From UBA7803 sp049454295 (GTDB lineage: Bacteria > Pseudomonadota > Gammaproteobacteria > Pseudomonadales > Azotimanducaceae): DNA of 13,910 bases. The notes under the pieces are model-generated. The model made no database searches. It saw only the letters and a program-made list of their open reading frames with translations, and was not told where the DNA came from. Every line of letters starts with the position of its first letter. The stretch's first letter is position 1. This document shows positions 1-7,235 of this stretch, piece by piece. A program made the position numbers and the translations under genes. The DNA is taken from the NCBI GenBank assembly GCA_049454295.1, contig JBMTYG010000085.1:1-13910 (forward strand), given 5' to 3'.

Positions 1-30
1 CCCGCGCGCGCTCAGCTCACGCCCCATGCG

Positions 31-804
31 TCAACGCCGATCGATAATCGTGTGCTCTTTGCCGAAGAAGATCGTTGAGCGGCTGAAATCGATGAAATTG
101 CGCTCATCCTCAATAAACGCCGCGTTCGCTCGGCGCGCCTCCTCGGTCGCCGGAGCTCGCCCCATATCCACCCACGCCTCAGCGTGCCCGAGGTAGGACG
201 GCACCACCGTGCCTCTGGCTGCCTGGATACCCGCATCTGCCGGGTGATTAGCCCGGTGCACCTGCCGGTAGCAGAGCACGCCCGTCGCTGCTGCGTGGGA
301 ACGCACGATCGGACCATGCTGCGTCAACCAATAATGGCGCGCACGCTCTTCCGTCATCGTGGTCACATGCCGCAGCGGAAAGAACACCCGCAGGACATTG
401 CTCTTAACCCGCGCAAGAATCGTCTCTGGCGCTGGATTGACCTGCGGATACTCATACGCAAACCAAAGCGGTGAGTTTGGCAGGTCGATGAACTTGCGCT
501 CATCCTCAAGGAGCGCGGCGCCGGCAGCCCGCCCTGCGGCAGAGGCCATGTTGGCCTCGAGAAGATCTTCGGTTTCCCACCAGAGTTCAGCAACGCCGTC
601 GTATTCGGGCTCCATCTTGCCCCGTGCGGCCTGCGCGGCCGCATTGGCCGGCGTGTCAACACGGTGCGTCTGAACGTAGCGATGCACGTTCAGATCAGTC
701 GCAAAGCTTGCGACCAGCGGTCCGTGACGATTGAGCCAATAGTCTTGAAACTCGGCCAGCGACATTCCGGGCAGACGTCGCAGCGCAAACACCAGTCTGA
801 TCAT
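31..804 (-). CDS. Tandem EthD-domain protein
   Basis: This 257-residue protein consists of two EthD-like (dimeric alpha/beta-barrel) domains, roughly residues 1-120 and 136-255. The duplication is visible by eye: the first half has YWLNRHGPLV and DERKFIDLP, and the second has YWLTQHGPIV and DERNFIDFS at matching positions. EthD proteins were first met beside the ethyl tert-butyl ether degradation genes and often sit in catabolic clusters; their biochemical role is mostly unclear. I see no signal peptide or membrane segment, so it is probably cytoplasmic. The start at 804 is chosen because a run of seven G lies six bases upstream of it and the protein then begins directly with the first domain (MIRLVFALRR). 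ATG at 810 and GTG at 819 are in-frame alternatives. It follows the hydrolase gene by about 36 bases on the same strand and is probably co-transcribed with it. The family call is firm; any function is inference. Confidence 0.85.
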   Translation of the reverse strand: MIRLVFALRRLPGMSLAEFQDYWLNRHGPLVASFATDLNVHRYVQTHRVDTPANAAAQAARGKMEPEYDGVAELWWETEDLLEANMASAAGRAAGAALLEDERKFIDLPNSPLWFAYEYPQVNPAPETILARVKSNVLRVFFPLRHVTTMTEERARHYWLTQHGPIVRSHAAATGVLCYRQVHRANHPADAGIQAARGTVVPSYLGHAEAWVDMGRAPATEEARRANAAFIEDERNFIDFSRSTIFFGKEHTIIDRR

Positions 805-840
805 CCTCATCCCCCCCACACGCCAGGTCGTACTGAAACC

Positions 841-1725
841 TCAATGATTCCGCGTCGTATGCTCGGTTATCAATCCCACGATCTCGTCCCAAAGCGGTTC
901 CGGCAGATCGTGTCCCATGCCGTCGAAGAGCGCCAGATTTGCCCCTGGAATGGCTTCGTGTGTGTCGATTCCCCCGGACACGGGGACAAGTGCATCATCC
1001 TTGCCATGAATCACGAGCGTCGGCGTCGTGACCGATGCGAGCAACGGCTTGCGATTGCCTGATGCGGCGATGGCGGCCATCTGCCGGGCGACCCCCACGG
1101 GGTAGAACGCGCGCGCGTGATCTGCGCGCGCCCGCTCACGAATGCGCTCAGGTTCGTCGGGATAACCCGGACTGCCGATCACACGCTGCACCGCGACCGC
1201 CCGATCCAGCACTTCCTCGAGCGTGGTGCCCGCCGGGCTCATGAGCGCCCCCATCGCTTCGGGTGACGCCGGGGGGAGATCTGGATTACCGGTGGTCGAC
1301 ATGATCGACACCATCGATCGCAAACGCGCGCCATGGTGAATCGCCATGGTCTGCACAATCATGCCGCCCATCGAGGCGCCGCAGACATGCGCTCGATCGA
1401 TATCAAGCGCATCGAGCAGGCCGACGGCATCATCCGCCATATCACGCAGCAGATACGGCGCCGAGACAGAAGCGCCCGACTGACGCGCGAGAAAGATCTG
1501 CGCCATGTCGGGCATGCCGGCCTCGTCGAAGCGTCGCGACAGACCCACGTCACGATTATCAAAGCGCACCACGAAGTGCCCACGGTCGGCGAGCTGCGCG
1601 CAGAACTCCGGACGCCAGCGTGTCATTTGCGCCCCTAGACCCATGACTAACAATAGAGGCCTGGCTCCACGATCACCGAACGTGTCGTACTCGATGTTGA
1701 TCCCGTTTGCCTGTATCTGCGCCAT
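841..1725 (-). CDS. Alpha/beta hydrolase (RdmC-like)
   Basis: This 294-residue alpha/beta-hydrolase-fold enzyme has the complete triad in the expected order. The nucleophile is Ser118 in the elbow CGASMGGM, the acid is Asp244 in HGKDDALVP, and the base is His272 in GMGHDLP. The N-terminal LLLVMGLGAQMTRW stretch and the VRFDNRDVGLS segment resemble the RdmC (aclacinomycin methylesterase)-like branch, which includes many uncharacterised esterases in proteobacteria. It should hydrolyse an ester or related bond in a small organic substrate; which one cannot be read from the sequence. No signal peptide is seen, so it is likely cytoplasmic. ATG at 1725 begins a normal family N-terminus (MAQIQANGINIEYD), although the ribosome site before it is weak (GAG about 12 bases upstream). 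It is divergent from the CoA-transferase operon and heads a two-gene unit with the EthD protein. Family confidence is high and substrate confidence is nil. Confidence 0.9.
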   Translation of the reverse strand: MAQIQANGINIEYDTFGDRGARPLLLVMGLGAQMTRWRPEFCAQLADRGHFVVRFDNRDVGLSRRFDEAGMPDMAQIFLARQSGASVSAPYLLRDMADDAVGLLDALDIDRAHVCGASMGGMIVQTMAIHHGARLRSMVSIMSTTGNPDLPPASPEAMGALMSPAGTTLEEVLDRAVAVQRVIGSPGYPDEPERIRERARADHARAFYPVGVARQMAAIAASGNRKPLLASVTTPTLVIHGKDDALVPVSGGIDTHEAIPGANLALFDGMGHDLPEPLWDEIVGLITEHTTRNH

Positions 1726-1791
1726 GGTGATATCGAGCTCGCTATTGGATTGACTCAGGGCAATACACCACAGAAGCCGAGTAGCAACAAC

Positions 1792-1821
1792 TCGGGACCG
1801 TTACACTGTTCGCGTCGGGAC
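1792..1821. promoter_or_regulatory. Direct repeat and weak promoter signals between divergent operons
   Basis: The 111 bases between the hydrolase start and the first CoA-transferase start must hold the control region of both units. TCGGGAC occurs at 1792-1798 and again at 1815-1821 in the same orientation. The two copies flank TACACT (1802-1807), a 4-of-6 match to a -10 box, which would put a plus-strand start near 1814 and give a leader of about 23 bases. No good -35 is seen at the right distance, so the promoter may need an activator. A TTGACT at 1750-1755 has no partner -10. This is a suggestion from spacing only, and no regulator gene lies in the window. Confidence 0.25.
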
Positions 1822-1823
1822 AA

Positions 1824-1830
1824 GGGAGGA
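1824..1830 (+). promoter_or_regulatory. Ribosome binding site fixing the CoA-transferase start
   Basis: GGGAGGA ends six bases before the ATG at 1837. The open frame extends in-frame back to 1750, but the 29 extra residues are not family-like, so this strong site decides the start. Confidence 0.8.
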
Positions 1831-1836
1831 ACAGAC

Positions 1837-3075
1837 ATGAGCGGTGCGCTCGCGCGCTATCGAGTTTGCGATTTCACCGGACAGCTTGCAGGCGCTGGCG
1901 CGACCAAGTGGCTCGCCGCCTTCGGCGCCGAGGTCATTCGTATCGAGGATCCGGTGCGTGAGGGCCGCTGGGACATCTTGCGCGGGATGGAACCATTCAA
2001 GGATGAACGCCGTGGCATCGATCTGGGCGGCGCGTTCAACAATCACAACACGGGAAAATACGGTATCACCCTCAACCTGCGCACAGCGAAAGCACGCGAG
2101 ATCCTCGCCGACATCGTGCGCCAGAGCGATGTCGTCGCAGAAAACTTTGCCGCGGGCGTGCTCGAGAGCTGGGGCTTTGGCTACGACGCGCTTCGCGCTC
2201 TCAACCCCGCCATCGTTTATGTATCCAACTGCGGCTTTGGGCACACCGGTCCCTATGCCCAATTCAAGACATGGGGTCCAATCGTTCAAGCAGTGTCTGG
2301 GCTCACGCACCTTTCAACGCTACCCGGTCAACCACCCGCGGGGTGGGGCTATTCCTACATGGACCATACCGGGGGTTATTACATGGCCATGGCTATACTG
2401 CTCGCGCTAATCCACCGCGAGCAGACCGGGGAAGGTCAGTGGGTGGATCTGGCCTGCACCGAAGCTGCGCTCACACTGCACGGCCCGACGCTGCTTGACT
2501 GGACAGTGAATGGGCGGGGCACCCGCGCTAACGCGGAAACACGCAACAGCAACCGCAGCCCGTGGCTGCCAATGGCGCCCCACGGTATTTATCCCGCTGC
2601 GGGCGAAGACGAATGGATTGCCATCGCCTGCCGCGATGATCAGGACTGGCAGCGTCTTGCCGCCATGATCGATGCCGAATGGTGTCTCACCCCCGAGTGG
2701 CAGAATGCCGCCGGACGGGTCGAGCATCAGGATCGTCTTGACATGGCAGTCAGTCACTGGACCCGGGCGCGTGACAAGCGCGCCACAGCCAGCGCGCTGC
2801 GTGCCGCGGGCGTGCCCGCGAGCGCCGTGCTGCGCCCCGCCGAGCGCGTCGACGACGACCCAGCGACCCGCGATTTCGGGCTTTGGCCCACGGTCGAGCA
2901 TAGCGCGATCGGCGCAGTGCGCGTCGAGGGCCTGCCAGTGCACTTGTCTGATACCGACTGGTCGATCACGCGCGGCGCACCCTGTCTCGGCGAACACAAC
3001 GTGGAGATTCTCGGCCGTCTTCTGGGCTATTCGCGCGAAACTGTGGAAGCGCTGACCGCGGAGGGTGTGCTGTGA
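1837..3075 (+). CDS. Family III CoA-transferase, catalytic-type subunit
   Basis: This 412-residue protein belongs to the CaiB/BaiF (family III) CoA-transferases, which move CoA between a donor thioester and a carboxylic acid through an aspartyl-CoA intermediate. Visible family features are the N-terminal glycine-rich stretch followed by KWLAAFGAEVIRIEDP, the segment VVAENFAAGVLESWGFGYD, HREQTGEGQWVDLACTEAAL, and the C-terminal PCLGEHNVEIL. The catalytic Asp is present as Asp176 in SYMDHTGG, just before the MAMAILLAL helix. Length is normal for the family. It is the first gene of a tight operon: its stop overlaps the GTG of the next transferase by 4 bases, which argues for co-translation and a heteromeric enzyme. 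Heteromeric family III enzymes are known, such as benzylsuccinate CoA-transferase BbsEF. The acid substrate is unknown. There is no signal peptide, so it should be cytosolic. Confidence 0.9.
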   Translation: MSGALARYRVCDFTGQLAGAGATKWLAAFGAEVIRIEDPVREGRWDILRGMEPFKDERRGIDLGGAFNNHNTGKYGITLNLRTAKAREILADIVRQSDVVAENFAAGVLESWGFGYDALRALNPAIVYVSNCGFGHTGPYAQFKTWGPIVQAVSGLTHLSTLPGQPPAGWGYSYMDHTGGYYMAMAILLALIHREQTGEGQWVDLACTEAALTLHGPTLLDWTVNGRGTRANAETRNSNRSPWLPMAPHGIYPAAGEDEWIAIACRDDQDWQRLAAMIDAEWCLTPEWQNAAGRVEHQDRLDMAVSHWTRARDKRATASALRAAGVPASAVLRPAERVDDDPATRDFGLWPTVEHSAIGAVRVEGLPVHLSDTDWSITRGAPCLGEHNVEILGRLLGYSRETVEALTAEGVL

Positions 3076-4316
3076 CCGCATTGACCGGACTGCGCGTGAT
3101 CGAACTGGCGCACGAGCGCGTGGCGTTCGCCGGCAAATTGCTCGCCGACATGGGCGCCGACGTGATTCTGGTGGAACCGCCGGGCGGCGCGCTGGAGCGA
3201 CACTATCCGCCGTTTTTGAACGATGAACCTGGACCGGACCGAAGCCTCTGGTGGTGGCATTACCATACGAACAAACAAGGGGTGGTGATTGACCTTGAGA
3301 GCACCGCGGGTCGCGCGCAACTGCTTGGACTGATCGACCATGCGGACGTGCTTATCGAGAGCGAACCCACCCAGCGGCTAGAGGCGCTGGGACTTGACTG
3401 GCCGGCTCTGGTGGTCCGCCGACCCGGGCTGATCCATGCCGCGCTGACGCCCTTCGGACGTCGCAATCCTGACAGTGACCTGCCTGCGACTGACCTCACG
3501 CTCATGGCCGGCGGCGGTCCGGTATGGAGCTGCGGCTACGACGATCACTCTCTGCCCCCTGTGCGAGGGCTGGGGGAACACGCCTCGAATACCGGTTGTC
3601 ACTATGCGGTGATGGCGATCCTCACCGCTGTGCTCGCTCGAATCACTACCGGGCGCGGCCAGTTCATTGATGTGAGCCTGCACGCCGCGCTCAACGTGAC
3701 GACGGAGGGCGCAAGCTATCAGTGGCTGGTCAACGGTACCACGGTGCAGCGACAGACCGGGCGCCATGCGTCGATCGTGCCCACTGGGCCGACCCAAGTC
3801 CAATGCGCCGATGGTCGCTTTGCAAACACGGGCGTGCCACCGCGCGTGCCCGCGGAGTTCGCTGCGCTTAAGGACTGGCTTGAGGCACTCAGGCTCACGG
3901 ACGAACTGCCGGAGGCGGTTTTTCTGGAAATGGGCGCCACCTGGCAAGGCACCTTCGATCTTTCCCTGATCGGTCGGGATGATACGGTCACAGCAGTCTT
4001 CAGCGCTGGACGCGAGGCGCTCAAGCTGATCGCGCGCAATGTGCCCGCCTACGATTTTTTTGTCGGCTGCCAGCGCGCCGGCCTTGCGACCGGCATCATC
4101 TACGCGCCTGAGGAGGCGTTCGAGGATCCGCATTTCCGTGCCCGAGGCTTCGACGTCGAGGTCTTTCATCCCGAACTCGATCGCCACATCCGCTATCCCG
4201 GTGCCCCATGGCGGATGCCCGCGAGTCCGTGGCGCATTGCTCGCCGGGCACCCGCACTGGGCGAGCACCAGCAAGAACTATTGGGTACGGGAGTACACGG
4301 TGCGGAGACCCCCTGA
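3072..4316 (+). CDS. Family III CoA-transferase paralogue lacking catalytic Asp
   Basis: This 414-residue CaiB/BaiF-fold protein is paired with the preceding transferase. Family features are VAFAGKLLADMGADVILVEPP near the N-terminus, ARITTGRGQFIDVSLHAAL in the middle, and APALGEHQQELLG at the C-terminus. The catalytic position differs: the first transferase has DHTGG before MAMAIL, while here the aligned stretch is SNTGC before YAVMAIL, so Ser172 replaces the aspartate. Glu167 is nearby but five residues out of register. The protein is full length with no frameshift, so it does not look like a decaying copy. It starts at GTG 3072, with GGAGGG ending six bases upstream, and overlaps the previous stop by GTGA. 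I infer a non-catalytic partner subunit of a heteromer. A different nucleophile or an unrelated CoA-binding role is possible. The family call is firm; loss of activity is inferred from an alignment by eye. Confidence 0.88.
   Translation: MTALTGLRVIELAHERVAFAGKLLADMGADVILVEPPGGALERHYPPFLNDEPGPDRSLWWWHYHTNKQGVVIDLESTAGRAQLLGLIDHADVLIESEPTQRLEALGLDWPALVVRRPGLIHAALTPFGRRNPDSDLPATDLTLMAGGGPVWSCGYDDHSLPPVRGLGEHASNTGCHYAVMAILTAVLARITTGRGQFIDVSLHAALNVTTEGASYQWLVNGTTVQRQTGRHASIVPTGPTQVQCADGRFANTGVPPRVPAEFAALKDWLEALRLTDELPEAVFLEMGATWQGTFDLSLIGRDDTVTAVFSAGREALKLIARNVPAYDFFVGCQRAGLATGIIYAPEEAFEDPHFRARGFDVEVFHPELDRHIRYPGAPWRMPASPWRIARRAPALGEHQQELLGTGVHGAETP
4289..4293 (+). promoter_or_regulatory. Ribosome binding site inside upstream gene, for MFS start
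   Basis: GGGAG ends six bases before GTG 4300, inside the last codons of the second CoA-transferase gene. It favours GTG 4300 over the downstream ATG 4351, which has only GGAG three bases upstream. Confidence 0.5.
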
Positions 4317-5616
4317 TGACGCCCGTTCGGTCAACGCCGCCGCGGAGCTCATGCCCGGGGTCGAACGCAGCTTTCGTCGCGAGCGTGTCACTGAACTGAC
4401 TTTGCCCGTGGCCACGAGCTTGATGGAAGGCGGCTTCGTTGCCGTTGTCGCCGCCAAGACCTTTAACGCGGAGCCCTGGATGCTGGCCGTAATCTCGGCC
4501 TCGTCGATGTTCGGCAACCTGTCGAGCTATTTCTGGAACCGCGTTGGAGCCGCGCGCCCCAAGATCCCTCTGATCGTGTTGTTACAGACCGCGGTGCTGC
4601 TCTGCGTGGTCGCAGTGGCGCTTTCCCCGGAGGGCAACAGCGGTGCCTGGGTACTCATGGTGAGCGCGATACTGTGCCGTCTGCTCATTGCCGGGATCAT
4701 TACCACCCGCAGCGTAGCCTGGAGCCTCAACTACCAGCGTCACCTGCGCGCGCGCATCGCGGGGCGGTTACAGGTGCTGTCGAGCCTCATGACCGTGATC
4801 GCGACCAGCATCGGCGGGCTGCTCATGGACGCGCATCCGGAGAACTTCCGCTGGCTGTATATCGGCGGCGCAGCGATCGGCGCCATTGGCGTGGGAGCGT
4901 TTTCACGCGTTCGCGTCGTCGGTGAGAAGCGTCACCGGGTGCTCGAGCGACGCGGATCGACGGCGGGCACACAAACCGGCGGATTCTTTTCCATTCTGCG
5001 TCGCGATCGGCACTACGCGCGCTACCAGCTGCACCAGTTCACCTCCGGGGTCGCGGCCATGATGCTCGAACCCGCGCTCGTGTATCTGGTGTCGCGTCAG
5101 ATCGGCGCCAGCTACCTCGTGAGCATCGGCATAACGATGATCATCCCCTTCCTCGTTACGCTGCTGACCCTGCCGTGGTGGGCCCGCTATCTCGACCGCG
5201 TCCACGTCGCCGAATACCGTGCGCGCCAGAACTCGCTTTGGGTCGTTGGCATCCTGATCACCTTTTTCGGCGCCTGGCAGCTGTCGCTGGTCTGGCTCGC
5301 CATCGGGCGGATAGTGACCTCGGTCGTGAACGGCGGTGGATCGCTCGCCTGGCAGCTCGGTCACAATGACTTCGCGCCCCGCGACCAGCTCTCCGCCTAC
5401 ATGGGCATTCATGTCACGCTCACCGGCGTTCGCGGAGCCATCGCGCCCTTCGCCGGGATGGCGCTCTACCTCGGGTGGGATGCCATCGGACCGCTGCCAC
5501 CGGTGGAGGGTATCGGCGCGTGGCTGTTCCTCATCTCAGCGGCGCTGGCTGTGAGCGCCTGGCGAGGATTCGCGCGCCTGCGCAAAGAACTGCCACGCAA
5601 GCCCCGAGGGCTGTAA
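4300..5616 (+). CDS. MFS transporter
   Basis: This is an inner-membrane protein of about 438 residues, of major facilitator type, with roughly ten to twelve hydrophobic segments. Clear ones include IPLIVLLQTAVLLCVVAVAL, WVLMVSAILCRLLIAGII, YLVSIGITMIIPFLVTLL and LWVVGILITFFGAW. A charged cytoplasmic loop (RVRVVGEKRHRVLERR) lies near the middle, as expected between the two six-helix halves. The conserved-looking stretch LGHNDFAPRDQLSAYMGIHV in the second half is, from memory, shared by related uncharacterised MFS proteins. The likely start is GTG 4300, which overlaps the previous gene by 17 bases. ATG 4351 is an alternative that removes 17 residues. The open frame extends back to 4039, but that part is antisense-free shadow of the transferase gene and should be ignored. 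The tight overlap places it in the CoA-transferase operon, where it may import the acid that is activated. The substrate is unknown. Confidence 0.85.
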   Translation: MRRPPDDARSVNAAAELMPGVERSFRRERVTELTLPVATSLMEGGFVAVVAAKTFNAEPWMLAVISASSMFGNLSSYFWNRVGAARPKIPLIVLLQTAVLLCVVAVALSPEGNSGAWVLMVSAILCRLLIAGIITTRSVAWSLNYQRHLRARIAGRLQVLSSLMTVIATSIGGLLMDAHPENFRWLYIGGAAIGAIGVGAFSRVRVVGEKRHRVLERRGSTAGTQTGGFFSILRRDRHYARYQLHQFTSGVAAMMLEPALVYLVSRQIGASYLVSIGITMIIPFLVTLLTLPWWARYLDRVHVAEYRARQNSLWVVGILITFFGAWQLSLVWLAIGRIVTSVVNGGGSLAWQLGHNDFAPRDQLSAYMGIHVTLTGVRGAIAPFAGMALYLGWDAIGPLPPVEGIGAWLFLISAALAVSAWRGFARLRKELPRKPRGL

Positions 5617-5676
5617 GTCGAGGGTACCCGAGGCGACGCTTCGGTTATTCTTGCACGGGACGGATGCGAGAACCCC

Positions 5677-6783
5677 ATGAGCACTGCCACTACGCTTCAC
5701 TTCACACATATTCCTAACCCGCGGGCGCGAACCACCGCCGAGCGCGAGGCGCTCATGGCCGACCCGGTGTTTGGAACAGTCTTCACCGATCACATGGCGA
5801 CGCTGCGCTGGCGACCAGAACACGGCTGGCACGAGCCGCTCGTGCGCGCGCGGGAACCGTTTTCCATGGATCCAGCCTCCGCCGTACTCCATTACGCGCA
5901 GGAAATCTTCGAGGGACTCAAGGCTTACCGTGCGCCCGACGGCGGGGTCACCCTGTTCCGACCAGAGGAAAACGCGCGACGATTCCAAGAGTCGGCAAGG
6001 CGGCTCGCCATGCCGGAGCTTCCCACGTCGCTGTTCCTAGAATCCATCGCCGCACTCATTCGCGCCGACCGGGACTGGGTCCCCACGCGCGAGGACGGCA
6101 GTCTCTATCTGCGCCCATTCATGTTTGCTGCGGAGGCTTTCCTCGGCGTGCGACCTGCGAGTGACTACATCTTTTGTGTCATCGCCTGCCCGGTCGGCGC
6201 GTATTTCAAGGGCGGCATGAAACCGGTCAAGGTCTGGGTCTCGGACGATTTTTCACGCGCGGGTCCGGGCGGAACGGGCGCTGCGAAGTGCGGCGGTAAC
6301 TACGCAGCCAGCCTCGTTGCCCAGGCAGAGGCGATTCGGCACGAATGCGACCAGGTGGTCTTTCTCGACGCAGCAGAACACCAGTGGGTCGAAGAACTTG
6401 GCGGTATGAACGTGTTTTTTGTTTTCGACGACGGGTCGATCGTGACCCCGCCGCTATCGGGTACGATCCTTCCAGGCATCACACGGGATTCGGTCATCAC
6501 GCTTGCTCGCGCTGCCGGTCGGCACGTCGAGGAGCGCCCCTATAGCATGGCGGAATGGCGCGCCGACGCTGCCAGCGGGCGCCTCCGAGAAGCTTTTGCT
6601 TGCGGTACTGCCGCCGTTATCAGCGCGATTGGCGAGGTCCGCTCATCAGCGGGGAATTTCACCATCAACGACAGCGTGATCGGAGAGACCACCCAGGCGC
6701 TCAGGGCACAGCTGGTCTCCATCCAGCGCGGCGCAGCGAACGATGCGCCCGCCGGCTGGGTGCCGAGAGTTAAGCTCGACTAA
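5677..6783 (+). CDS. ilvE: Branched-chain amino-acid aminotransferase, class II
   Basis: This 368-residue PLP enzyme of fold type IV interconverts leucine, isoleucine and valine with their 2-oxo acids, using 2-oxoglutarate/glutamate. The PLP-binding lysine is Lys204 in GTGAAKCGGNYAASL, and Glu240 in EELGGMN should contact the pyridine nitrogen. DPASAVLHYAQEIFEGLKAYR and SLYLRPFMFA are typical of the longer class II enzymes (mammalian BCAT and mycobacterial IlvE type) rather than the roughly 310-residue E. coli IlvE. Length is as expected for that class. ATG 5677 has only a weak GAG upstream, but the N-terminus fits the family. It lies 60 bases after the MFS gene on the same strand, so it could be read through from that operon. 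A housekeeping role is just as likely, because no other branched-chain genes are present. The symbol is given for function; the class II form is sometimes named differently. Confidence 0.93.
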   Translation: MSTATTLHFTHIPNPRARTTAEREALMADPVFGTVFTDHMATLRWRPEHGWHEPLVRAREPFSMDPASAVLHYAQEIFEGLKAYRAPDGGVTLFRPEENARRFQESARRLAMPELPTSLFLESIAALIRADRDWVPTREDGSLYLRPFMFAAEAFLGVRPASDYIFCVIACPVGAYFKGGMKPVKVWVSDDFSRAGPGGTGAAKCGGNYAASLVAQAEAIRHECDQVVFLDAAEHQWVEELGGMNVFFVFDDGSIVTPPLSGTILPGITRDSVITLARAAGRHVEERPYSMAEWRADAASGRLREAFACGTAAVISAIGEVRSSAGNFTINDSVIGETTQALRAQLVSIQRGAANDAPAGWVPRVKLD

Positions 6784-6788
6784 CCGGG

Positions 6789-7118
6789 TCAGGCGGCGCG
6801 CGAAAGCACATCCGCCGAGGACGCATCGCTCGTGACACCACGCGCCACGCCAGCCCCTTCCTCGAGCGTTTCTTCATGAGCCGCATGGTCGCCGGCAGAG
6901 CCTGCCGCCGGCGTCGATGTCTTGAGCGGTCGCCCCGTTGCGCGCAGCGCTTCGGAGTAACTCAAAAAGGCCGGCGTGAAGCCGCCCCAATTCCAGGCAA
7001 CCCCTTCCGGATCGAACGTGATGGCGATCCAGAACAGCAAACGATCGAGTCGCGATTTATTCGCGGCCGGCTGATTGGGTTGCGACGACGTGTTCGCCAG
7101 TGACTGGGCAATGCTCAT
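6789..7118 (-). CDS. Small hypothetical protein downstream of acnB
   Basis: I do not recognise this 109-residue protein. It has three parts. The N-terminal 20 or so residues are polar and rich in Ser, Gln, Asn and Pro. An aromatic core at about residues 23-65 begins RLDRLLFWIAITFDPEG and continues VAWNWGGFTPAFLSYSEAL, with three tryptophans. The C-terminal tail is rich in Ala, Gly, Ser and Glu and is probably disordered. The core is too short and too polar for a confident membrane helix. Reality as a gene is supported by a very good ribosome site (GAGGTG at 7123-7128, four bases before ATG 7118), by a plausible promoter, and by filling the whole gap between the aminotransferase and acnB. ATG 7121 is the alternative start but is too close to that site. 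It is convergent with the aminotransferase, with only 5 bases between stops. Function is unknown. Confidence 0.65.
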   Translation of the reverse strand: MSIAQSLANTSSQPNQPAANKSRLDRLLFWIAITFDPEGVAWNWGGFTPAFLSYSEALRATGRPLKTSTPAAGSAGDHAAHEETLEEGAGVARGVTSDASSADVLSRAA

Positions 7119-7147
7119 CATTCACCTCGGCAGGATTTGTGCAGTGC

Positions 7148-7176
7148 AGTATAGATGCTGCACCGCACCACGTCGA
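7148..7176 (-). promoter_or_regulatory. Putative sigma70-type promoter of the small protein gene
   Basis: Read on the minus strand, TCGACG (7171-7176, 4 of 6 to the -35 consensus) is separated by 17 bases from TATACT (7148-7153, 5 of 6 to the -10 consensus). A start near 7141 would leave a leader of about 20 bases that contains the GAGGTG ribosome site. It lies in the 117 bases between the acnB stop and the small gene, so that gene can be expressed independently of acnB. Confidence 0.5.
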
Positions 7177-7197
7177 GATGGGCATACTCTCCGCAGA

Positions 7198-7219
7198 CAT
7201 CGGCAGACCACCGCCGATG
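7198..7219 (-). terminator. Hairpin just after acnB, possible terminator
   Basis: CATCGGC (7198-7204) and GCCGATG (7213-7219) form a perfect 7-base stem with an 8-base loop, 16 bases after the acnB stop codon. No T-run follows on the minus strand, so it is at best a weak or Rho-assisted terminator, or a 3'-end stabiliser. Confidence 0.35.
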
Positions 7220-7235
7220 CCCGGAGCCATCAGGG

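Noticed and set aside
1..27. A possible start of a further minus-strand gene (ATG at 27, open for nine codons to the left edge).
   Set aside because: It is only nine codons long in the window, with no clear ribosome site; it cannot be supported without more sequence.
1750..1836. A longer N-terminus for the first CoA-transferase.
   Set aside because: The 29 extra residues do not look like the family, and a strong ribosome site points to ATG 1837.
3378..4274. A 298-codon minus-strand open frame antisense to the second CoA-transferase.
   Set aside because: The sense strand encodes a recognisable family protein; the antisense reading has no motif and no ribosome site that I can see.
4039..4299. 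A longer N-terminus for the MFS protein.
   Set aside because: This part is the out-of-frame reading of the CoA-transferase gene, which is clearly coding there, and the extra residues are Arg/Ser-rich.
7122..7235. A small RNA or riboswitch between acnB and the small gene.
   Set aside because: Only one short stem was found, with no recognisable riboswitch core; a promoter explains the region better.
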